Of a stretch of DNA of 5,253 nt, positions 1 to 4,488 are shown piece by piece (positions within the stretch are counted from its first letter, which is position 1; each line of letters opens with the position of its first letter). Under the pieces are notes generated by a model. It was not told the DNA's origin, made no database searches, and saw nothing but the letters and a program-made list of their open reading frames with translations. This DNA comes from Deltaproteobacteria bacterium (lineage in GTDB: Bacteria; Desulfobacterota; Desulfobacteria; Desulfobacterales; ETH-SRB1), in the NCBI GenBank assembly GCA_019314185.1, contig JAFCZU010000430.1, positions 1 to 5,253 of the forward strand. Direction: 5' to 3'. The position numbers and the translations under genes were made by a program.

Positions 1-812
1 ATTTTGATATTATTATTGCAGCAGCGGTTTATGAAGAATTGTCGCAACTTCTTGACAGGGTTGAAAAGCCGGTTGTTTCAAGAGTGGGCGGCAGAGAGGT
101 TACTTCCGGGCGCATAGAGGGTAAATCCGTAAGGCTTATCGTTACAGGGCCGGGGCTTGTAAACACAGTTCAGTCTTTAACCGCGGCCATAGAAAATTTT
201 AGACCTGCTCTGATCATTCAAACAGGGTGTGCTGGAGCTTTTAAAGAGTCGGGTTTGAGAATCGGTGATATTGGGATTGCAACAGAAGAGATAGACCTGC
301 ATCTTGGAATAGAGCCGGGAAATGGAAGCCTGTTGTTAAAGGATCTGCCTTTTTCATTAATAAAGCGATGTGATCTAAATGTTAAAAATCGGTATTCGAT
401 CAATAATGAACTGGTTGAAATAGCGTTGCAAGTTGTAAAAAAGGGTTCAGGTTTTGATAGGGTCAGATTTAAAAAAGGGCCGTTTATTACTGTGTCAACA
501 ATAACTGCAACCGAAAAAAGGGCAAAAGATATTTATAAACATTTCCAACCGTGTATGGAAAGCATGGAAGGATCCGGAGCCGCATTCCTGTCGCTGTATT
601 ATGGCATTTCATTTCTGGAAATACGTTCTGTGAGTAATATTGCAGGAAAAAGGGATTTGACTGCATGGAATCTTCCCCTTGCCTTTGAGAGGGGGGGGAT
701 GGCTGTTTTTGCTTTGATCAGCAATTTGTCAGATCGGATTTTCACCACGGAGAACGCAGAGAATTTTTTCGGCACAAACTCCGAAAAAGTCTTGACCAAT
801 TCGGAGTTGTAG
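1..812 (+). CDS. mqnB: Futalosine hydrolase, 5'-truncated by the window edge
   Basis: Likely hydrolyses futalosine, releasing hypoxanthine, in the cytoplasmic futalosine route to menaquinone. It belongs to the nucleoside phosphorylase/MTAN fold. The frame is open from nt 3 with the typical first strand (FDIIIAAAVYEEL), so the real start lies just left of the window; a TTG at 39 is only an internal codon. Family motifs are TGPGLVNTVQSL (about nt 150-185), the Gly-rich QTGCAGAF (about 220-242), GDIGIATEE, TVSTITAT, the substrate-binding MESMEGSGAA (555-584), and RSVSNIAGKRDLTAW with the expected acidic residue (about 625-669). The conserved last helix ERGGMAVFALISNL crosses a run of eight G at 691-698, and the frame stays correct through it. 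The last 20 or so residues (RIFTTENAENFF onward) are encoded by repeat-like DNA and are probably not part of the ancestral enzyme. An MTA/SAH nucleosidase is the main alternative, but the MESMEG and RD..W motifs favour MqnB. Confidence 0.9.
   Translation, partial: FDIIIAAAVYEELSQLLDRVEKPVVSRVGGREVTSGRIEGKSVRLIVTGPGLVNTVQSLTAAIENFRPALIIQTGCAGAFKESGLRIGDIGIATEEIDLHLGIEPGNGSLLLKDLPFSLIKRCDLNVKNRYSINNELVEIALQVVKKGSGFDRVRFKKGPFITVSTITATEKRAKDIYKHFQPCMESMEGSGAAFLSLYYGISFLEIRSVSNIAGKRDLTAWNLPLAFERGGMAVFALISNLSDRIFTTENAENFFGTNSEKVLTNSEL
733..769 (+). repeat. Type C dispersed repeat inside the mqnB 3' end
   Basis: The stretch TCACCACGGAGAACGCAGAG followed by a T-rich tract matches, with a few changes, the intergenic sequence at 1548-1578 (ACCACAGAGATCACGGAGAA followed by CACAGAGGATTTTTT). 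The CGGATTTTCAC just before it resembles the second type C piece at 1602-1638. Here the repeat is read in frame as the C-terminal tail of the futalosine hydrolase. The match was found by eye; its mechanism of spread is unknown. Confidence 0.6.
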
Positions 813-814
813 CG

Positions 815-855
815 CCTCGTTCCCACGCTCCAGCGTGGGAATGCATACGGAATAG
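815..855. repeat. Type A palindromic repeat, copy 1
   Basis: CCTCG is followed by a perfect 10-bp inverted repeat at 820-841 (arms TTCCCACGCT and AGCGTGGGAA, 2 nt between) and then TGCATACGGAATAG. It starts 3 nt after the mqnB stop. Four other copies lie at about 2469, 3250, 3936 and 5045. It would fold in RNA, but no T-run follows it, so it is not an obvious intrinsic terminator. It resembles REP-type elements. Confidence 0.9.
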
Positions 856-941
856 TCAACAAAAAACAGCTTGTCTTTTGGCTTACTATATGGCATGCTA
901 ATTAACAGGTTTTTTGTAAGAAATTATCGGGAGGTAAAATT

Positions 942-1172
942 ATGCCTTATGTAAAAAAACAATTCTCTTTAAGCTTAGAGCAAAACGAATTCATTGATTC
1001 CATAGTCAGAAAAAAGTCTTTTAAAGATAAGAGCGAGGCTGTGAGATACGGAATTGAACTGGTTAAGCAGCAATTTCAGGACATGGAACTCCGGGAAATG
1101 GCCAAAAATTATTCTAATGATCATGATTTTGTTCAAATCGGGAAAAGAGGGGCTAAATTACAAAACATATGA
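942..1172 (+). CDS. Ribbon-helix-helix antitoxin (ParD/CopG-like), module 1
   Basis: A 76-residue predicted DNA-binding antitoxin. Residues 4-12 (VKKQFSLSL) fit the RHH beta strand. Residues 13-23 and the segment DKSEAVRYGIELVKQQF (about 29-45) fit the two helices; SEAVRYGI is the typical second-helix signature. The charged C-terminal part (MAKNYSNDHDFVQIGKRG) would be the toxin-binding tail. The start is supported by GGGAGG at 929-934, 7 nt before the ATG. Its stop overlaps the toxin ATG in ATGA at 1169-1172, giving translational coupling. It should neutralise the downstream MazF-like toxin and, as in related pairs, repress its own promoter. An exact family name (ParD, CopG or a MazE-type RHH) cannot be fixed by eye. 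Confidence 0.82.
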   Translation: MPYVKKQFSLSLEQNEFIDSIVRKKSFKDKSEAVRYGIELVKQQFQDMELREMAKNYSNDHDFVQIGKRGAKLQNI

Positions 1173-1537
1173 ATCGTTTTGAGATATGGAATGTTCGGCA
1201 ACAAGCTTCACACTGTTTGAGTGAACCTCCTCAGCCGGCAGACAGATCAAAGGCAAACAGGCCCTATATTATTGTTTCTCCTGATGCAGTAAATCAAATA
1301 GCCGCATATCCTTTTGTTACTGTGATACCTTTGCAGGATCGGAAACAGAGAAAGAATTATCCAACCGATGTATGGATAATTCCGTCAGGAGCCAATAGCC
1401 TTAAAAAAGAATCTATAGCATTTTGCCAGTTGATTTACACTATTGAAAAGACCTTTTTGGATTTTAGAATCGGTATGCTTGAAAGCGCCTATCAGGAGGA
1501 AATAACAGCAGCTCTTAGGAGATTTCTGATTTTATGA
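1169..1537 (+). CDS. MazF/PemK-like RNase toxin, module 1
   Basis: A 122-residue protein with the PemK/MazF pattern. It starts with a first strand RFEIWNV (3-9), then RPYIIVSPDAVN (31-42) with the conserved Arg-Pro, then the core strand FVTVIPL (49-55). YPTDVWI (64-70) comes next, followed by the helix region NSLKKESIAFCQLIYTIEKT (76-95) and IGML (101-104). Family members cut single-stranded mRNA, often at short motifs; the specificity cannot be read here. The loop between the first strand and RPY is about 21 residues (10-30), rich in Pro, Ser and Gln, and longer than the loop I expect in classic MazF. In my alignment the threonine often placed after the core strand is replaced by Q56, so catalytic competence is uncertain. 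It overlaps the antitoxin by ATGA. A CcdB-like toxin is a distant alternative. Confidence 0.8.
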   Translation: MNRFEIWNVRQQASHCLSEPPQPADRSKANRPYIIVSPDAVNQIAAYPFVTVIPLQDRKQRKNYPTDVWIIPSGANSLKKESIAFCQLIYTIEKTFLDFRIGMLESAYQEEITAALRRFLIL

Positions 1538-1547
1538 TGGTTTTTTT

Positions 1548-1585
1548 ACCACAGAGATCACGGAGAACACAGAGGATTTTTTGGG
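1548..1585 (+). repeat. Type C dispersed repeat, first intergenic piece
   Basis: ACCACAGAGATCACGGAGAA and then CACAGAGGATTTTTT. It closely matches the tail of mqnB at 740-768. It begins 10 nt after the toxin stop, directly after a run of seven T (1541-1547). No ORF or transposase is associated with it. Confidence 0.6.
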
Positions 1586-1601
1586 CAATCACTTTTTATG
1601 G

Positions 1602-1638
1602 AACGCGGATGACACGGATTATACGGATTTTTACAGAG
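1602..1638 (+). repeat. Type C dispersed repeat, second piece (GCGGAT..CACGGATT..ACGGATT)
   Basis: AACGCGGATGACACGGATT followed by ATACGGATTTTTACAGAG contains three GGAT-based subunits in a row: GCGGATGA, CACGGATTAT and ACGGATTTTT. Part of it (CGGATTTTCAC) also precedes the mqnB tail repeat at 734. I know this degenerate pattern as common intergenic filler in some environmental bacteria; its function is unknown. Confidence 0.5.
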
Positions 1639-1642
1639 TATG

Positions 1643-1673
1643 TAGGTTGGATTAAACAAAACGCAACCCAACA
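1643..1673. repeat. Type B hairpin repeat, copy 1
   Basis: Arms GTTGGATT (1646-1653) and AACCCAAC (1665-1672) pair with one mismatch around an 11-nt loop. The same arms recur at 3899-3924, 3985-4010 and 4979-5004, each with similar flanks (TAGGTTGG or CAGGTTGG before, A-rich after). A-rich rather than T-rich DNA follows, so it is not a clear + strand terminator. Confidence 0.75.
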
Positions 1674-1738
1674 AAAAGCTGTAATAAACCTATAACCGGA
1701 GCATTAAATAACCAACAGGAAATTACCCATTTACTAAT

Positions 1739-1767
1739 TTGACATATTTATTTGCAGCAAGTAAGAA
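1739..1767 (+). promoter_or_regulatory. Candidate sigma-70-type promoter for module 2
   Basis: A perfect TTGACA at 1739-1744 is followed 17 nt later by TAAGAA (1762-1767), which matches the -10 consensus in only 3 of 6 positions; overlapping alternatives lie at 1763-1771. The position, about 40-65 nt before the AbrB-type antitoxin ATG, and the AT-rich context fit a promoter. This is sequence inspection only. Confidence 0.4.
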
Positions 1768-1785
1768 TAATACTTGTAAGAATAA
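1759..1785. promoter_or_regulatory. Candidate operator: inverted repeat and 15-bp-spaced direct repeat
   Basis: GTAAGAATAA occurs at 1761-1770 and again at 1776-1785 (period 15 bp). AAGTA at 1759-1763 and TACTT at 1771-1775 form an inverted repeat across the first copy. The elements overlap the proposed -10 region and lie 22-48 nt before the antitoxin ATG, where an autoregulating AbrB/MazE antitoxin would be expected to bind. The operator role is inferred. Confidence 0.4.
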
Positions 1786-1806
1786 GCTTAACATGGAGGA
1801 TAAAAC

Positions 1807-2034
1807 ATGCGTGTAACAACAAAAGGCCAGGTTACAATTCCGGTTGATATCAGGGAAAAAGCAGGTATCCTGCCTAACATGGATGTGGAATTCGAAATTA
1901 TAAACGACAAGGTATTTCTGAAAAAGGCAAAAAAACAGCCAAAACGAGGCAGGGAACTTATTAAACAAATGCAGGGCAGAGGCACGGTAAAAATGACTAC
2001 AGATGAGATCATGGCGCTGACAAGGGGAGAATAG
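1807..2034 (+). CDS. AbrB/MazE-fold (SpoVT-AbrB) antitoxin, module 2
   Basis: A 75-residue swapped-hairpin DNA-binding antitoxin. The N-terminal half (MRVTTKGQVTIPVDIREKAG, then NMDVEFEIINDKVFLKK, about residues 1-40) is a textbook AbrB domain: the TTKGQVTIP strand, the IREKAGI helix, then paired strands. The C-terminal part is basic and then acidic (GRELIKQMQGRGTVKMTTDEIMALTRGE spans 48-75) and fits a toxin-binding tail; the TDEIM.LTRG ending is typical of antitoxins paired with PIN toxins. GGAGGA at 1795-1800 lies 6 nt before the ATG. The toxin starts 3 nt after the stop. It likely neutralises the PIN toxin and autoregulates from the sites just upstream. Confidence 0.9.
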   Translation: MRVTTKGQVTIPVDIREKAGILPNMDVEFEIINDKVFLKKAKKQPKRGRELIKQMQGRGTVKMTTDEIMALTRGE

Positions 2035-2037
2035 CCC

Positions 2038-2448
2038 ATGGAAGTTCTAATTGACAGCAATGTGATTCTCGATGTTTTTACAAAAGACGAGAAATGGTTT
2101 CAATGGTCATCCAAAACCCTTTCCAGATATGCCGATGATCATATCCTGGTGGTTAATCCCATTATATATGCGGAAATATCGGTTCGATTCGATAACATCG
2201 AAGACCTTGAAGATGCCTTGCCCCATAAGTTTTTTTCAAGGCGCCGGCTTCCGTGGGAGGCTGCATTTCTTGCGGGTAAGTGTTTTTTGAGATATAGAAA
2301 AATGGGTGGTAAAAAACGTTCGCCTTTGCCGGATTTCTATATTGGGGCGCATGCGGCCATAGCGGGAATGGCATTGTTAACAAGAGATGTATCACGATAT
2401 CGTACATATTTCCCAAAGCTAAAGCTTATTTGCCCGGAAAAGCCATAG
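2038..2448 (+). CDS. VapC-like PIN-domain RNase toxin, module 2
   Basis: A 136-residue PIN-domain protein with all four acidic metal-site positions visible: D6 in LIDSNVILD, E46 in IIYAEIS, D99 in LPDFYIGAHAA and D117 in LLTRDVSRYRTYF. Its length fits a single-domain VapC. Members cut RNA (initiator tRNA, rRNA or other tRNAs in studied cases) using Mg2+; the target here is unknown. The RY..YFP..KLICPE ending matches the VapC subgroup encoded beside AbrB-type antitoxins. GGGGAGA at 2024-2030, inside the end of the antitoxin gene, is the likely ribosome binding site, so translation should be coupled. No sign of decay is seen. Confidence 0.9.
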   Translation: MEVLIDSNVILDVFTKDEKWFQWSSKTLSRYADDHILVVNPIIYAEISVRFDNIEDLEDALPHKFFSRRRLPWEAAFLAGKCFLRYRKMGGKKRSPLPDFYIGAHAAIAGMALLTRDVSRYRTYFPKLKLICPEKP

Positions 2449-2468
2449 GTTGCAGGTGGTTTTTTTAC

Positions 2469-2502
2469 ACCTCATTCCCACGCTCCAGCGCGGGAATGCA
2501 TA
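2469..2502. repeat. Type A palindromic repeat, copy 2
   Basis: ACCTCA followed by arms TTCCCACGCT (2475-2484) and AGCGCGGGAA (2487-2496), with one mismatch relative to copy 1, then TGCATA. It starts 20 nt after the module 2 toxin stop, downstream of a seven-T run. The usual GGAATAG extension is missing, so this is a shorter copy. Confidence 0.85.
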
Positions 2503-2556
2503 ACTATTGACTCACAGGGCTCTATGTGTAAAGATTAATGTACAGGGAGGTGTAAT

Positions 2557-2757
2557 ATGAGAACAAATATAGTTCTTGATGATAATCTGGTTAAAGAAGC
2601 CTTTAAGTACAGTGCGGCAAAGACGAAAAAAGAGCTCATAAACCAGGCATTGAAAGAATTTGTGAATAATAAAGTTCGCAGAAACCTGCTTGATCTGGAA
2701 GGGAAAATAGAATTTGCCGAAGGATATGATTACAAGTCCTTAAGAGAGGGAAAATGA
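2557..2757 (+). CDS. vapB: VapB-type ribbon-helix-helix antitoxin, module 3
   Basis: A 66-residue VapB-family (DUF2191-type) antitoxin. MRTNIVLDDNLVKEAFK (1-17) provides the RHH strand and first helix, and KTKKELINQALKEFV (22-36) is the second helix with the typical TK.ELI..AL pattern. The tail with LEGKIEFAEGYDYKSLREGK resembles VapB tails (GK..F.....Y) that block the VapC active site. GGGAGG at 2545-2550 lies 6 nt before the ATG. The stop overlaps the vapC start in ATGA (2754-2757). Expected role: hold VapC inactive and repress the operon. Confidence 0.9.
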   Translation: MRTNIVLDDNLVKEAFKYSAAKTKKELINQALKEFVNNKVRRNLLDLEGKIEFAEGYDYKSLREGK

Positions 2758-3149
2758 TTTTGATCGATACGTCTGTTCTGATAGATTTTTTTAAAGGCGC
2801 TGGGAACAAAAACACCCGCAAGTTTAAGACTGTTTTGCAGCAGAAAATACCGTATGGAATTAATTCCTTTATTTTTCAGGAGGTTTTGCAGGGAGCAAAA
2901 TCGGAAAAGGAATATGATCTTATAAAAAAGTATCTCGGGACTCAGCGGTTTTATTATCTGAAAGATCCAATTGATTCCTTTGCCAGGGCTGCCAGAATCT
3001 ACTTTGATTGCCGCAGAAAGGGCGTAACAGTCAGGAGCAGTATTGACTGTATTATTGCGCAGACAGCAATAGAAAACAATCTGTTTCTTCTTCACAGCGA
3101 CAAGGATTTTGATGTTATGAAAAAGGTTATCCCCTTGAAATTTTATTGA
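2754..3149 (+). CDS. vapC: VapC PIN-domain RNase toxin, module 3
   Basis: A 131-residue PIN toxin. Visible metal-site residues are D5 in MILIDTSVLIDFF, E43 in FIFQEVLQGA, D98 in SSIDCIIAQTAIEN and D116 in LLHSDKDFD. This is the classical VapC pattern, and the partner is a DUF2191-type VapB. The FQE.LQG and RS.DC.IA signatures fit a VapC subgroup common in Proteobacteria. The protein differs clearly in sequence from the PIN toxin of module 2, so the two are not a recent duplication. It is translationally coupled to vapB through the ATGA overlap. The RNA target cannot be inferred from the sequence. Confidence 0.92.
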   Translation: MILIDTSVLIDFFKGAGNKNTRKFKTVLQQKIPYGINSFIFQEVLQGAKSEKEYDLIKKYLGTQRFYYLKDPIDSFARAARIYFDCRRKGVTVRSSIDCIIAQTAIENNLFLLHSDKDFDVMKKVIPLKFY

Positions 3150-3200
3150 TTGCCGGTTTTGTAATGCTGCAGATTCAACCAGAGTGGGAGGAGAGTATAA

Positions 3201-3883
3201 ATGAAGGTAAATTTATCAAGGATTCTTTCTTGTTTCCACGTCCTTAGTTCTCGTTCCCACGCTCCTGCGTGGGAACGCATAACACCTTTTGTCATCATTC
3301 TTGTTATTACGCTTTTCACTGCAAACCCCGCTCTGTCCTACGTTCCTGACGATCTTGATTTTGCTCCTATGGGCGATGGTGCGCACCTTCACAAGCTGTC
3401 AGCATACCGGAAAACCCAGGTAACCATGTTGTTGACCTTGCAGGAATCATTGATAACTCTATTGAGGTTAAACTCAATCAATATCTGAAAGAACTTGAAC
3501 AAAAAACAACGTCACAAGTCGCCATTCTTACCATCAAGAGCCTTGAAGGTGAATTGATTGAAGATTTATCGATAACTGTGGCTCATGATCGATGGAAACT
3601 GGGCCAAAAAGGAAAAGACAACGGAGTTTTACTGCTGGTATCTATCATGGATAGAAAATACAGGATTGAAGTCGGTTACGGCCTTGAGGGTGTGATTCCC
3701 GATAGCCTGGCCGGAAGCATCGGCCGCTCTTATCTTGTCCCTTTTTTTAAAAAGGGAGACTATTCAAACGGTATTTTTGCCGCTACTACAGTAATGGCCA
3801 ATTTGATTGCCGAGGACTCCGGGGTAAAGATAAGCGGAATGCCGGAATTGAAACGCTCTGTTCAACGCACCGGCAAAGATTAA
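3201..3883 (+). pseudogene. TPM-domain (TLP18.3/Psb32/MOLO-1-like) exported protein, frameshifted and lacking its C-terminal part
   Basis: Two frames together make one protein. The first (ATG 3201, SD GGGAGGAG at 3186-3193) encodes a signal-peptide-like start with the hydrophobic core PFVIILVITLF, then NPALS, and runs to a stop at 3486-3488. The TPM domain lies one frame back. It is readable from about 3401 (SIPENPGNHVVDLAGIID) through TSQVAILTIKSLEG, the W..G.KGKDNGVLLLVS block (about 3593-3646) and RKYRIEVGYGLEGVIPD, to the stop at 3881-3883. A single -1 shift between about 3359 and 3421 would join them; the A4 run at 3411-3414 is one candidate point. A type A repeat sits inside the signal-peptide region. 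The usual C-terminal membrane segment or Gly-rich tail of this family is absent, and repeat DNA begins within about 7 nt of the stop. It is probably a decaying gene; a sequencing error at the frameshift is possible. Confidence 0.75.
3250..3282. repeat. Type A palindromic repeat, copy 3, inside the TPM-gene signal peptide
   Basis: Arms GTTCCCACGC (3253-3262) and GCGTGGGAAC (3267-3276) flank TCCT; CTCG precedes and GCATAAC follows. It is translated in the 3201 frame as SSRSHAPAWERIT, which splits the basic start MKVNLSRILSCFHVL from the hydrophobic core PFVIILVITLF. The insertion keeps that frame open. Confidence 0.88.
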
Positions 3884-3889
3884 CCTGTC

Positions 3890-3925
3890 AGCATGCAGGT
3901 TGGTTAAGCAAGGCGCAACTCAACA
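3890..3925. repeat. Type B hairpin repeat, copy 2
   Basis: Arms GTTGGTT (3899-3905) and AACTCAAC (3917-3924), preceded by AGCATGCAG. This is the same left flank seen in the composite copy at 3978-3984 and in copy 5 at 5087-5093. It starts 7 nt after the TPM stop. Pairing is imperfect (one base missing in the left arm and one change in the right arm relative to copy 3). Confidence 0.65.
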
Positions 3926-3935
3926 AGCTACAAAC

Positions 3936-4012
3936 ACCTCGTTTCCATGCTCCAGCGTGGGAATGCATACAGAATAGCATGCAGGTTGGGTTGAGATTGT
4001 GAAACCCAACAC
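3936..4012. repeat. Composite repeat: type A copy 4 + 21-nt linker + type B copy 3
   Basis: ACCTCG, then the type A palindrome with arms TTTCCATGCT (3942-3951) and AGCGTGGGAA (3954-3963) carrying two changes in the left arm. A 21-nt linker (3964-3984, ending GAATAGCATGCAG) follows, then a perfect 8-bp type B hairpin GTTGGGTT (3985-3992) and AACCCAAC (4003-4010). The same linker with 2 changes follows type A copy 5 at 5073-5093, so A-linker-B is a recurrent mosaic unit. Confidence 0.8.
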
Positions 4013-4183
4013 GTGTATGCGAAAACAGCAATTGAAATCCGCAGGAAAACATTGGGGAATCGCTATGGTTCCCAGTTGCATGATTTGTTTTTTAAGGTTC
4101 TATAGCACGAAGTTAGGAATCAAAATTACTACTTATGACTGGACAACAGGCAACAATTTATTGAATATGAAGTTATGTAAAGT
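4013..4183. other. Non-coding stretch before module 4; nothing recognised
   Basis: About 170 nt between the composite repeat and the ribosome binding site of module 4. No repeat match, strong promoter or convincing ORF is seen; an open frame from 3999 through this stretch is the shadow of the UPF0175 gene. The promoter of module 4 should lie here. TGGACA at 4140-4145 with GAATAT at 4163-4168 (17-nt spacing) is the best but weak candidate. Confidence 0.4.
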
Positions 4184-4194
4184 GGAGATAAAAA

Positions 4195-4488
4195 ATGCGA
4201 AATATCCAGGTTGTTATAGATTTACCGGAAGACTTATACCTTTCCCTTTCTGCTTCGGGGTTAACCAGGGAAAAAATAGCTGGAGAATCAAGGAAGCTTC
4301 TCGCACTGAAATGTTTCAATGAAAAAGTTCTTTCATTGGGGAGGGCATCTGAACTCTCAGGTCTTTCCAAATGGGATTTCATAGAGTATCTTAGCGATAA
4401 TAGCATTCCGGTTGTTGATTATGATCAGGATGAAATAAAACGGGAGTTTGAAACCGCTGATAACCTCTCCGAAAGGCTCAAAAAATGA
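4195..4488 (+). CDS. UPF0175 family antitoxin, module 4
   Basis: A 97-residue protein with the full UPF0175 pattern. It opens with the strand NIQVVIDLPEDLYLSL (3-18), then GLTREKIAGESRKLLALKCF (22-41), then SLGRASELSGLSKWDFIEYL (47-66), a helix-turn-helix-like segment. SIPVVDYDQDEIKREFETA (70-88) closes the domain, where IPVVDYD is a family hallmark. UPF0175 proteins are typically encoded beside PIN-type toxins of the DUF3368 group and are regarded as their antitoxins. GGAG at 4184-4187 lies 7 nt before the ATG, and the stop overlaps the next start in ATGA (4485-4488). The likely role is neutraliser and DNA-binding autoregulator; how it binds DNA is inferred from the helix-turn-helix-like segment. 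Confidence 0.92.
   Translation: MRNIQVVIDLPEDLYLSLSASGLTREKIAGESRKLLALKCFNEKVLSLGRASELSGLSKWDFIEYLSDNSIPVVDYDQDEIKREFETADNLSERLKK

Noticed and set aside
39..41. TTG at 39 as the start of the futalosine hydrolase.
   Set aside because: The frame continues upstream to the window edge with the conserved first strand (DIIIAAAVYEEL), so the true start is outside the window.
2730..3095. A 121-codon minus-strand open frame opposite vapC.
   Set aside because: It is the antisense shadow of vapC, which has full PIN motifs and a coupled vapB; Cys/Phe-rich composition is typical of shadows.
3739..3756. CCCTTTTT..AAAAAGGG inverted repeat as a terminator.
   Set aside because: It lies inside conserved TPM coding sequence (VPFFKKGDYSNG) and is explained by the Phe-Phe-Lys-Lys codons.
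3918..3991. An integron attC-like layout: ACTCAAC (RYYYAAC type) at 3918-3924 and GTTGGGT (GTTRRRY type) at 3985-3991, 74 nt apart with a palindrome between, near TA pairs that could be cassettes.
   Set aside because: The two boxes are arms of two separate type B hairpins that each pair locally, the DNA just inside them does not pair as inner attC boxes should, and no integron integrase is present. A covariance-model search for attC would settle it.
3999..4322. A 107-codon + strand open frame beginning in the type B repeat.
   Set aside because: It starts inside repeat DNA with no ribosome binding site, overlaps the clear UPF0175 gene in another frame, and shows no family motif.
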